Assembly: GCA_916610825.1 (NCBI GenBank)
Contig: OU744451.1
Span: 14,247,905 to 14,311,904, forward strand
DNA length: 64,000 nucleotides
Direction: 5' to 3'
DNA from: Haliclystus octoradiatus
Taxonomy: Eukaryota > Cnidaria > Staurozoa > Stauromedusae > Haliclystidae
Below, one piece after another: positions 10,544 through 21,807 of the stretch (the stretch's first letter is position 1; the number at the start of each line of letters is the position of its first letter). The notes beneath the pieces are model-generated. The model was not told where the DNA came from. It made no database searches and worked only from the letters and a program-made list of their open reading frames with translations. Both the position numbers and the translations under genes were made by a program.

Positions 10544-12289
10544 GTTCGAAGCCTATCCTCATTCTATGCTGGCTATCGATTCCACGCGACGATATATTGA
10601 TGGCCATGATTGCGCACATCAGTTCGAATCTATATATACAACAAACAAAAGCTTGTGTATTCTCAGGCTACGATTACACTATACTGTTTAGCTATCCGAG
10701 AAGAGTTATTTGCATACCGGTTAGGCCTTTCAATTAGACTACACGCTTGCTAACTTGTACGCTCCATTCGCCAGTGCCGAGTCAAAATGACCCAACATTG
10801 AAAGTGGGATGAAAAGCGCTCGGATGTGAATCCAGAGCAAAGCAGCATAGTTTAGTCAGTTGGCTCAGATAGCTTTGATCTCCAGTGTCTCAGTTTAATA
10901 AATTTAGCCTCGAAAATAAGTCGAAATGGCTCCATGACATACTTGGTTGCCATGATTACTCTTTTGTATTGACGTCCTCTGGATAACAGAGCAGTGGACG
11001 CCTTTAGTGTAATCATTAACCAATCCGGTATGATTTTGACTCTGATTGCGCAATACCTACCCGGTGATTCTTAAAAGCGGCATTATTGACCGGCGATCAT
11101 TTTTTTGAAAAAAATACATTTTCTTCAAAACCTCATTTTTAAACACCAGGTGACATCACCAATTCTGTTTTGAGTTTTCATAGCGATGAAATCCGGTAAC
11201 TGGAATATATCACGAGGAGTGTTTCGATGGCAGAAAAACTATAAAGAACTGTTTTGTGAATTGCTAATACCGTTTACCATGCAAAGATGTAATATGGAAT
11301 AAAGCATTTTGTTGAAACCTAGCATAATGTAGATAATTGAGCGCATTTGATACTGTTTTTTTGTTTACAAATCTATGAATGTGATATTTCTTGCAAGTAA
11401 GAAACATTTCGAATCTAGCTTCATTTTGACAACATCAAATCAACTTCTTATATGTCTGTATTTCAATTACATTGACATTACTGAACCTCGATCGAAACAA
11501 AATAAACATCATATGTGATTTCTGGGTGTTTGGATATTATGGTTTGCTACAAATTTGATTCCAACTGAATTTAATTACTGACGGTTGCCCAGTCGTTCGT
11601 TTGTCTGCGTTTCGAACCACAATGTTTTGGTAAGAAATATTCTGATAAAATTTCAGACTTGTTCACTTGGAATGATGATTTTGAGGACATATATATCTTT
11701 CGTATTTAAAACCCTGATTGTCATCATCTTTATATTCAGCTCGATTGCTTTGCTTGTGTATTTCAAAAAAAAATGTTACAATATTGGAAGATTCGATTTA
11801 GAATTCACGGCTCAAATATCATCAACTCACTGAAATAACATGACGTAAATAAAAAAGCTACGAGATCAGATTTCAAAAAATTCCATGCAAAGGCTGCCGG
11901 TTTTGTTTGACCCTTTAATTAAGTTTCAATTTATAAATTGTCAGTAATTACCATGCAGTTTATTCATTGAATTCCTGTGGTGAATGTTTGCTTTTTCAGT
12001 GAGACTATTCAATTGCACAGATCTTGAAGTTTCGATAAACTATTCTTTGTTTCCAGAGGTTCTTGATTGAACCTCTACAGAAATCACTCTAACAATTGTA
12101 CTTGCTATATTATTATTTTGATTTGCAGATAATTATGCAGTATATATACATGTTCCATATTATACATGAACTTGCTTATAGAAGGTCAGCCACGTTTTGA
12201 ATTTTACATTGCATATGTTGTTGTTATCAAAACGTTTTACTTTAAATCTTGCTGTATACGATGATGCTGATGTTTTGTCATGCTAAATC
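10544..12289. other. Gene-free region 3' of SLC7 copy A
   Basis: No supported gene was found. An 82-codon plus-strand frame at 11585-11833 ends in a hydrophobic segment but has no family resemblance, no ATG context and no splice support. Confidence 0.4.
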
Positions 12290-15200
12290 TTATTTATCAT
12301 CCATTTCGAGGGATCGTTTCACTGTAGGAGATAAATCACCAATCATCTGTAGTTTGTAGGTTAGCCAATCTGCGATTACGAATAAATGAGATAATATCAA
12401 TTCAATTAAATAGAGATACATTATACGAGGGCTAATTACCATCTTAATTAACTGTAGCTAAATTGCAGCTACACAAGATGTGAGAGTGAGATGATGATAG
12501 GTGTAGAAGAAATCAACAGGTGCATTGCAAAAAAACAACATAATGACACAAGTAGATTCAAAAATCGAATACAGTAATAATAAAAATGTCAAAAGCATCA
12601 ATCAATCAAACCCTTCCAAGCTTGGCGCTCTTCATTTAATTCAATGCAAGGGAGATGTGGAAAGCATCATACAATAACTAACTATATAGCTGCAGCGAGA
12701 AATGGTTTCAAAGTTTTGTAAGTCTCATTTTGCACCCCGAGTTCAAAAATTCAAACTTAAGCCCTTTCCAAATGAATTCAACATTTGCCAGAAATTTGCC
12801 AGCATTTTTGTAGCACCGGCGATCGATGTTGTGGAAATGCTGGCCTCCTTTGGTCATGTCGCCAATGAATTTCGGTGTTATATTTTGCGATGGAAATGCT
12901 AGCACCTCCAGTCACTTTGAAATGATAAAAAGTTTGACAACATTCTACTGTTCTTGTCAGTCTTGTGATAATACTGTCTTCACCAGCTTTTTGCCAGCAT
13001 TTGAAATATTGAATTTCAAGAATGAAAAGACGCCTCTCAGATTGATCAATGATTACGTAATTATTATAGATGAACAGTTTGGAATTTCTTGCAATGCATT
13101 CGCTTGAAATTTTGATTTATGATTTCATTCACTTCAGAGTTTGTTACTAGGTAACTCGCTCCACACCTTTGGTCCATAAAAAAAGTAGATTGAGCACAAC
13201 TATGTTTTGTGAAGTGGCAGTGTTAGCAGATTTTCTTATCTCAGAGTCGAGAGAGAAATATACAATACAAATCATGGAGTCTGTTTTTGCATGTTTTTCT
13301 GAAATTTTCTAGTGAATTTTTATTTCAACGATGAAAGGCACATTAACAACGCCTTTCCCAGGCGAATTTGAGAAATTTCCCATTGAATTTGAGAATTTCC
13401 AACTAATTTCAGAAATATCCAATTCAATTTCAGAAATTTCCAACTGAATTCCCAATAGTGAACTTAGCGAAGGCCGAGGGAGCCCGGAGATTGACGGTGA
13501 TGGGCGAGTAATTATTATAAAATATCTAATGCCTAAAATAGTAGGCGAGAAAATGTCTAATATCCAATAAACATACAACGTCGTCAGAAGAAATCACAAT
13601 GTCGTAAATCAGGCGTTATTGCGACGTCTACGGTCGGTCGGACTTGCGACTAATCAAGAACGTATGAAAGGGGTCGCACATGCAGTAACTAAATAGGACT
13701 GACGTACGACGTTGTGAAGACGTCCTGAAGATATCTTCTGTTTCACATGTAGCAAAGAAGAAATGTTACGATTCAGCAGAGAGAGAAGGAGAACAGCAAA
13801 ACGAAATCAAACAAAATAATAGATCTAATAACGACGAAGATGATTTTCTGTTTTAGATATCTCTTTCCAGCATCAATGAATTGGCCACAGCATTTGGCCA
13901 TCAAGGGCGATCGATGTTGTGAATATTCTGGCTTCATTGGCCATCCTGCAGCATTTACACAACATCGCAGGGTGGTAAATGAATTTTCAAAACATTGGCA
14001 CGAAATTTGAGTCAAATCCTGCCAAAATTTTGGCTTCATTTCGCCATCTTAAGAATTTTGAAGCACAATCTGCTTGTGAATTGAATACAACCTTTGTCTC
14101 TATTCTAAAAGACTGATTTGGCAATATGCAAATTCCGATTATTTTATTCTCAAGACCATATTTTCAGTTAGAGGACATGCAATGGAATACAGCTGGTGAA
14201 AGGCATTTCTTTAGTCGAAATCATGGCTGCGGAGGGTCAATCGCCTCTTTAAAACAAAGATTATTATAACGAAGAATAATTAAGACAGTATATATAGACC
14301 GGTTAAAGTGTTTTTTTAGCTGCAAAGATAAAATCACATTTAATCTTCACTGTTTCTATTTACGGCTCTGTAATGTCATATTTCATGATTGATTCACATT
14401 ATGATCTCAAACACGACTCGAAATTGTCCTATAGCATATGAATTCTTTGTATATTTAAGATATCGCAGAGTGTTTGAGACCATAAAAAACGAATTTCAAA
14501 TGGCATTACAGCGCCATAAATGGGATGGTAAGTAAGAAGAAATGTTTTTCTATACCTATAGGTAGATAGTTATAAAAAATCTTGATTAAAACGACATGAT
14601 TATACTCGATTATTCTGCTTTATTAATTTGTGGTTTTAAGAGGCGATTTTGTCTCTTCCAAGTCATGATTTCGAGTTAAGTGCCCAGCTACAAATGCCTT
14701 ACAATTATGGGCCTAAAAGTTAGACTTCGCGGAATTGTTTAGCTGTTTATTTTTAAAATGCGTTGTAATTAATAATGACAAGCCTTGATCTCACCTATGA
14801 AACGTTGCATGAATTGAGGTAACATCTTTTTATAAACGAGACAATAATAAACTGGTATTCCCATAGCAATGAAAAAAAGTAATGTGGACGGTGTCGCCCT
14901 ACCGAAGGCACCCGTACCACTCCTCTATTTCTAGAGGAGTGGCTCTTTTCGCTAAGAGCAATGATGTTAAACGCTCCTTAGATCTCAGCCGCGACACTGC
15001 AGATCAATTTCAACAGATTTCATGGCAGATAGGCCTTGATTGTCAATGCGCAACGATGCGCCGCAGCTACTCACAATGCAATTCCTTCTGAACCATTCCA
15101 TCCGCCATCCTTAGATGGTACTCATTTGATGTTACAGATAAAGTCAAGGCTGAGTTGACCTCAGGGGGATTTGAACCACAGTCGATCAGATATGACACGA

Positions 15201-18200
15201 TCTGAAGTTCGGTTGCTCTGCCAACTGAGCTAATCACCCCTGAAGAATAGCAATGAAGAGTAAACAGAAGAATGATTGTAATGGATTATCATAAAATGGT
15301 GCCACCACCAAATAGATAGAAACCAAAAGAACAAAGACAGGAATCAATATGAACACCTATATATATTATACAGAACACACAGAGAATTAATGAAATGATT
15401 AAATGGCTTTGTTAATCAGTGGTATCTATGTACTGAAATTTCCTGAATTGAACATAGGTGATTAACATAAGATAATGCTTTCAATACCTGTAAATTCTTT
15501 TACCATATCACATAATTGCAATAATGATCTTGTGCTACATACGATAGCCTCAGTCCTCAGCTAAACCCACCAAGACGCCTATCAAATCATGATTTATCTC
15601 ACATAATATCCTGGGGGTGGACTATAGATCTATACTTTTGGTATACGGGAATTTTCCAATGTTAAAGGGTATAGTGCGTTTGAAAATTTTGCGATGATAA
15701 TCTTTTGCGTTTCATATTTTTGGATTTTTGGTCACCTTCTTCCTCTATTCATGATTTATTTTGTTTTATTTCACGATAACGAATACTTTGTAAAATATGA
15801 TTTGAGGTATCTTTTCATGATCTGAAACATTTTGATGGTTATTCTGCCAAAGTTCTATAATGATCCCTCAACAACAATAACATAAGATAATCTATAACCA
15901 ACCCATACGGGCACCTGCAGCATAGTTGTCATATATTCCATCAGACTATACTCCACAGATTGAAGATCAGCAGATAGTAGATTGTACTCACTTTGTACGG
16001 TCTTTCAAGGTCTGGTTCTCTATAACGAAGGTATAACAACGCTGAAATGGTTACACCGTAAAATGTCCAGGCAGCGAAACTAAAATAATTGATGAGAACC
16101 TCAAAATTGGATGAATCAGGTATTAGCATAATCAACGCAATGAACGCCTACACATAAATGAAAATGTCAAATCATAATTAGACTTGAAAAGTATCATTAA
16201 TTCATACTTCTATAATGACCATCATCCCATTTCGAAATATTCATGACGTGGATTGCCAGACAAGCGTAAAGTTTTTTAATTGGGATTAAATGTAAATTCC
16301 AAAAAGAAGAGAAATGAGCATCGGAAACCTCATTTTATCCCCCAGGCATAAACCTTGAAATTTGGAAGAAATCGGAGTACAGTATAGTATTTAAGCTGAT
16401 CGTCTTGCAAGGGAAGGATTATCGCAGGGGAGAAATTTCCTGAGAACTGGACGGTACCGTGCGGTAATGTTTTGTTCGAATCTAAATTATTGCGATAGCT
16501 GCATGTGAAGAAAGTCAATTATTATCAGGAGGCTGAATTACCAGGACACGAATATACAATTAAAATGAAGAAAAACGTTAACATTACATTCAAAAGCATT
16601 GCTGGCAGAGGTGTTCGTCTTTTGGTTTGAATCATTGATAATATTTTTGGCAGATGTCCTTCACGGGCAGATACATAACCAACCCTATTTAGAAAAATAA
16701 ATAAAGAGGAGTGTGAAGTTAATCTATGGATGATGTATGCCTTACACTTTGCATTCCAGTATGTGATCTCTATTTAATTTAGGAATATGCCTCTGTCAGT
16801 GGTATTAATCTTTGCGCAATCCTGTAACGATACGCATTCTCAAAGTAACGATCGCATTGTACAGCTGACAGCAAGATAGCATAGGAATACGTTAGGCTAT
16901 TTGTCTCAATCGCGGTCTTGATATCACCATCATCATATTTATGGCACATAATATTCCGGAATGTCTAAGAGAAAATTTAATTATCGAAAAGATATTCCGC
17001 AGAGATCATACTGGCAAGATCTTAAATAAATAATTTACTATCTAACCTTGAGAAAGTAAATGCCGAGCCATTGGCTGCACCAAACGTTGAGCACGCCACC
17101 AAGCAAGGAATAATCCATGCCATTACACCAAACAAGCGACTAGCAAGAGTCTACAGAAGCAATTTGAACATGTCACTTGCAATCACAAATACGAGACAAA
17201 CAAATTAACAAAATGCATAACAAAACTAAAAGGATGTTAAATTTTTAGGAATATAAATGCTTTCTGACAGCTTTAACTGGAAAATATTCAAAATCATATC
17301 ATTATTGCAGTGTTATTTACAATGATCAAAATAAACGTCCACGGAAGAGGCAGAAAAGCATCCCAAATGTACCCAAGCACGAATACATACACATCCATAT
17401 ACATATAATATAGGCAAACCTAACATTGATATTTTGTTACAACAGTAATCCATTATTACCACTGCTACAGCTCCTGATGCTGCGATTTCAATATTTGTTA
17501 ACACTGTCAGGTAAGCTATGTTGACAAGCACATAGCAACCAGTAACTAAGGGTATACCAATCATTATTGCTAATGGAAGATCTCTGAAAAGAGAAAAGGA
17601 AGTAATATTTTGAAGCCCACAGGTAATAATGAGGGTCTATTTTCATAAGCAATTTGGCTGCTGAATTGGTATAAATCCATTGTTCCGTACATATTCATAT
17701 GATATAATTTCTTCTTCATATGTGAACTTATATTCTCAATTATATATAGATTAAATTAGAATAAGAGTCAAAGATGGGACGAATGCTAGATTATCAGGTC
17801 ATTTACCCAACCAATTGTGTCGCGTTCCATGGATGGCGTTGTTGCTGCTATACTTTCCAGATTCATATCAGAATTTTAAAGCGACAACAAAAGTTTTCCT
17901 CAGTTGCGCAGACTATATTAACCAAAAGGTTTGATTTCCATCCCGTTTACATACCTCGTTGGGTTTTTAAGTTCTTCTGTAACATAATTCAGATTGTTCC
18001 TAAATGAAGTAATAGTTATAACATTTATAGCTGGTTTCTCTAACATTGTTGACAATAAGCCTCTTTCGAGATCCCTGTCAATCTTCTTTTTTATAATTTT
18101 TATTATTTCTTACTATTTATTTCCTTCAATTTCAGTTCTTCCCCGTAGAAAAGCATGGCATAGTAATAACAATATTGTATAATTAAATCCTACCACATAG

Positions 18201-20062
18201 ACAATTCCCAATTCCGAAGAGGCTAATGGATATATTAACACTATAAGTGGTAGATAATCCAACTTACCATCCATCGTATGCCCATAAACCACCGTAGAAA
18301 GCATAGCCAATGCTGGAGACACTGGTTGAAGTACCCTCGAAGGCATTAGAAAAATTTTCATCGAAACCTATAAAGCAAGTATGAAATGCACCGAAATTTT
18401 AATGTCACTTTCGCCACAAATTCTCTGCAAAATTTAATGATTGGATTCCACTGAAGCATGTCCTTGTCATAATGACCAGCAAATAGCTTTGAAAATGAAA
18501 AATATATGTAAAAAGGATTATAAGATTCCATGTATACAACCATACCTTCGATTACGATGTCAATTATGCAGGGGGTATCAGCTGATATAGCTTGTTCAAT
18601 GCTACTGGGCGATTACCTGTATATAAACTCTTCTAAGCTATCATATTTGGAGCGTTCCAAAGTACTGTATATAAGAATGGCTTATACTTTCACTGCCCTT
18701 GAAAACTGTCGAGTAGATATACCCCCTCTACCGTGAGCTGGACCTTGGGCGCCCTTCGCCTGCCACATACCTTGTATAAGTCTAACAATACCAGTAAGGA
18801 TTAGTAATGCTATAGCAAATAGTTTAGCACCAGTAAATACCACTTGCACTCTTGTAGCCCATTTTACACTAGCACAATTGACGAATGCTATGATACCTTT
18901 AAATGAAAACGGGACACTCTCGGTTGATATGATAGATTAAGATAATAATTAAATAATATTATAGGCTTTTACTGGAAATTGAAATGTTATGTTTATTGTG
19001 AAAGATGAAAGTGTAATATTTTGAAAAGCGGTCATGTTTGAGAGGGGATTATTAAACATTATCTGAATCAGTTTATCTTAATCAAACGATGCTCAACAAT
19101 GATCACGTACAATAGTGTAAATAAGTCGCCAGTCGGGGCACGGAGCATCTTATAAAATATACTATTTCAAACAAATATCAATCCGGAGGGTTCTATATCT
19201 TTTGTTACAGCATTTAATGTCCCGATAAAATTATATTTATATCGAAAGCATCATTGCTATCAATTAGGTATAGATACAATATATTGCATGCTGTACTTTT
19301 CTTTGAAAATGGAAATTTGTTTGCCTTTCAAGTGATGAGCATTTCAAAAACACTAGAATAAGGTGTTTACAATTTTGACATGGTCTGATAGCTTGCATCT
19401 TCAAGTAATGAAACAAAACAAACCTATCACTGTGATTCCTCAATAGATAGAATTCACTGATATACGAATAATTTAAGAATCTAGATGCTAACTGGTATAC
19501 CTATTGCCAATGCTGCTATGATCTTTTTCAAGGGTTGTAGAGATGGATCATGTCCACAGCCAGGGAAGAAAGGTTCAATCACATATTCAGCAAAGGCTAG
19601 ACACATGGCAGCTAACGATGCTGGCATTGTAACGAAAATGGCGGTCCAAGAAAACAGAAAACCAGCCCACCCTCCATATACATAAGACAGGTAGGTCCTC
19701 TCTCCACCTGATTTTGGAATACACGTTCCTAGTTCAGCATAACATAATGCTCCACATATCGCAATGACACCGCAGCCAGACCATACCACGAGTGCCATTC
19801 CTACTGAATTTGCTTGCTTAAAAACAGCCCTGGGAGAAGCAAATATTCCAGAGCCTATCATCACACCCACAATAAGAGAGATGCAACCAACTATCCCTAC
19901 TTGTCTCTTTAACTGTACTTTCTCTTTTCCTTCCAGAAGAAAATCTTCATTAAATCCAACTTCCGAAGGGGCATCTTTGGGATATTTATTTCTCATATGT
20001 TCTTTATCAGATATTAAACCGTCTTCTTCCAGCGGAATATCTTGTTTATCAGCAATTCCCAT
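12290..20062 (-). CDS. SLC7 amino-acid transporter light chain, copy A (exon 9 split by SINE)
   Basis: Exons on the minus strand: 20062-19501, 18896-18771, 18367-18268, 17999-17955, 17583-17460, 17150-17047, 16684-16588, 16147-15992, 15356-14795 (interrupted) and 12369-12290. Exon lengths and phases equal those of copy B one for one. The product is a 12-helix APC-fold permease of the b(0,+)/LAT group: TM1 holds the GSGIF substrate motif, and FFPGCG between TM3 and TM4 supplies the Cys that bonds to an SLC3 heavy chain. A 373-bp tRNA SINE plus an 11-bp duplication sits inside exon 9. Removing those 384 bp restores the expected 178 bp. As it stands, translation passes from TM12 into the SINE and stops at TGA 15236-15234, giving about 478 aa without the C-terminus. 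It is either a fresh pseudogene, a truncated protein, or a gene rescued by splicing to exon 9 of remnant C. Confidence 0.85.
12370..14198. repeat. Diverged repeats within intron 9 of SLC7 copy A
   Basis: Two segments (around 12815-12860 and 13900-13945) share CGATCGATGTTGTG followed by an A/T-rich CTGGC block in the same orientation, so they are copies of one unnamed interspersed repeat. Between them, 13570-13740 is unusually rich in ACGTC/GACGT motifs, resembling a decayed MITE. Open frames on both strands here overlap each other and are not genes. Confidence 0.4.
13365..13457. repeat. Short minisatellite, GAATTTGAGAAATTTCC-like unit
   Basis: Four to five diverged units of about 22-25 bp read GAATTTGAGAAATTTCC, then CATTGAATTTGAGAATTTCC, then AATTTCAGAAATATCC and similar. 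Non-coding, in intron 9 of SLC7 copy A. Confidence 0.55.
14199..14700. repeat. ~500-bp fold-back element
   Basis: The ends AAGGCATTT and AAATGCCTT are inverted. Inside them further inverted blocks match in order: CGAAATCATG, CAATCGCCTCTT, TAATGTCAT and TCTCAAACAC on the left, and their complements on the right to 14700. Mismatches are frequent, so the element is moderately old. It lies in intron 9 of SLC7 copy A, just 3' of the SINE-interrupted exon. Confidence 0.55.
14863..15257 (-). mobile_element. tRNA-derived SINE with 11-bp target duplication, inside SLC7 exon 9
   Basis: ATAGCAATGAA occurs at 14863-14873 and 15247-15257. The 373 bp between are the SINE. Read on the minus strand it starts with a tRNA-like head (GGGGTGATTAGCTCAGTTGG): RNA polymerase III A box TAGCTCAGTTGG (15232-15221) and B box GGTTCAAATCC (15177-15167). 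A ~290-bp body and a short ATTACTTTTTT tail follow. A second copy is at 43279-43674. The interruption is in the coding frame of SLC7 copy A. Confidence 0.92.
18268..18896 (-). repeat. Exon 2-intron 2-exon 3 tract near-identical to copy B
   Basis: This 629-bp block matches 35230-35858 base for base apart from a handful of substitutions. Both copies of the intron are 403 bp, with about four differences by eye, while adjoining introns do not align. This points to recent gene conversion between the paralogues. Confidence 0.8.
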
Positions 20063-21550
20063 GGTGGACCAATGTGTAAAATGGAATACGGATGACTTAA
20101 ACTTTGTATTACAACAGCGACGTATACCTCATAAATGTTGTATAATTATATCAGCCCGGGTATATCAGGGTAGAGTAATTGTAAAATACAACGGACGACA
20201 TTTGAACTAGCCTCTTAGCATGAAAACAATAGATATTCAGTTAAATCGATCATAGCATATCTTTGTGTTGTTATCGATGACTTCACACATTGTATTACAG
20301 TCATTCAGTCATACATAACTTTTAATCTCATAATTTTACATTGCAAACTGACCTCAGGCATGACCAAAACCTTCAAACCATGCAATGATTCCAATTCTGC
20401 AGCATCGTTTGTTACTTATAACCTGTATTATGTGAATACAATTTCAATAGACTGTAATTAACGTATAATATCACCTATGTATGTAGTAGCAGTATGTAGA
20501 CGGTCACATTATATAGGAATGTGATGTTCCTCTTTCACCTAATAGCTAGCCTGTTTGCTGCACAAAGAACGCCGCAAATCACGGTCAAACATTGCTGACA
20601 AAGAAACTGTAAATAAGACAATTCATGGTCAAATATAATTCAATAGTTGCTATAGTGGCTCCCAACTATCATTCACAGTGCAAACTCTCGAATACCTTTC
20701 TCATAATCCACCTAGAATAATTTGGGATACCTATAGTTAAAGGGGTTATTAACTAAAACAAGTTCAATTGCATATTTCAATTACCTGTTTTCCTCGGGGT
20801 TTTGCCTTGACTCACTGATTAATGTAGATTACGAAAGAAACAATTTCGATCGAAAGTCACTAAATTCAATTTATTAATTAATTAATTATATAGTGAGTCC
20901 CCTATCTATAGTTATAATATATGTTTTGACATTTATTGAGGCATTCGATCAGTTTTAGTGATCAATGTATGATGAGGGATGGGAATTTGTATGTGTATCA
21001 GCCACATTTATGCACATCTGTTTGAGTTATCGCGAGCTGAAAACTTAACGGCCAAAAACGAGCAATCGAACATCGGTACTCTACGCGCTTACAACTGCAT
21101 AAGCTGCGATGCACGGCAGTAACAATGGGAGATATGAGAGTAATGATGACATTCGCAATGAAAAGTTGAATGGACTATTCCATTGATGATACTGAAATTG
21201 AAAATTGGGTCTTAATGAAAATATGGAGGAATCGTAACTCATATTACCCAGATTCTGGACAAATAATGTTCGAAACCTCCAAATATACTTCTGCAGGAAC
21301 TTCTCATTCAGTTCGTTAATCGCGAGGGTAATATTTTCAAAATATGTTTTGTCAATCATTTTCATTTTCAAAAATTTGAGTAACAATTAGACCAAATGTG
21401 TTCTTTATATGGACCCAATCCCATGCTTGTGTTCAACTTCTTGATAAGTCTAACAATTAAGATTTGCAGTATAGTATCAACGAGATGTAATATACTTTTC
21501 ACTTCAACACTGCTTATCAACCTATATATAACAACTTCAACTCAACATGC
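20063..21550. promoter_or_regulatory. 5' flank of SLC7 copy A
   Basis: No gene is seen. The first ~250 bp resemble the flank of copy B (ATCATAG(C/T)..ATCTTTGT followed by a CAC-rich segment), so a shared ancestral promoter is likely, but no TATA box or start site can be assigned. At 20495-20580 lies one copy of an interspersed repeat shared with 56022-56100. The Gypsy element inserts at 21551, about 1.5 kb upstream of the ATG. Confidence 0.35.
20495..20580. repeat. Interspersed repeat copy (also at 56022)
   Basis: GTCACATTATATAGGAATGT followed by TCACCTAA and TTGCTGCACAAAGAACGC closely resembles 56022-56100 in the same orientation. No end structure is visible. Confidence 0.45.
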
Positions 21551-21769
21551 TGTAGTATTCATAATAATTAGCATAATTAGTTATTAGTCTCTTTTGTATG
21601 TAACCTCGTAATCGTGTAGTATAAATAGCTTTGTAATCATTTAGTTTAGATAGAGTGTTATTCAAGCAGTGTTATATGCTGTATGTTATTAATTATATCT
21701 TTGACTTTATACAATTGACTACTTATTGTTGTTACCATTCTCTGGCTAGAGTTAATACAGAACTCTACA
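21551..21769 (+). repeat. Left LTR
   Basis: 219 bp, TGTAGTATTC to GAACTCTACA. By eye it is identical to the right LTR. Includes a TATAAATAG-like box about 70 bp in (near 21620), a plausible promoter core. Confidence 0.93.
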
Positions 21770-21787
21770 TTGGCGCAGTGGATAGGA
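21770..21787 (+). promoter_or_regulatory. Primer-binding site candidate
   Basis: TTGGCGCAGTGGATAGGA directly abuts the left LTR, in the place and with the TGGCGC start usual for tRNA primer-binding sites of Gypsy-type elements. The tRNA was not identified. Confidence 0.6.
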
Positions 21788-21807
21788 TTTTCTTCATATT
21801 TGTGAGA

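Noticed and set aside
12290-12369. A separate small gene encoding LQMIGDLSP
   Set aside because: Phase, acceptor and a matching copy at 30124-30203 show it is the terminal exon of the SLC7 gene.
12702-13107. Overlapping sense and antisense frames as small genes
   Set aside because: They mirror each other, carry no family features and fall in repeat-derived intron sequence.
15162-15240. tRNA gene on the minus strand (and again at 43585-43660)
   Set aside because: Both are the tRNA-like heads of a longer SINE with body, tail and target duplication, and the anticodon arm pairs poorly.
21655-21807. ATG at 21655 as the Gypsy gag start
   Set aside because: It lies inside the LTR, and the codons up to 21807 are LTR/primer-site sequence. 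ATG 21808 begins the gag-like part.
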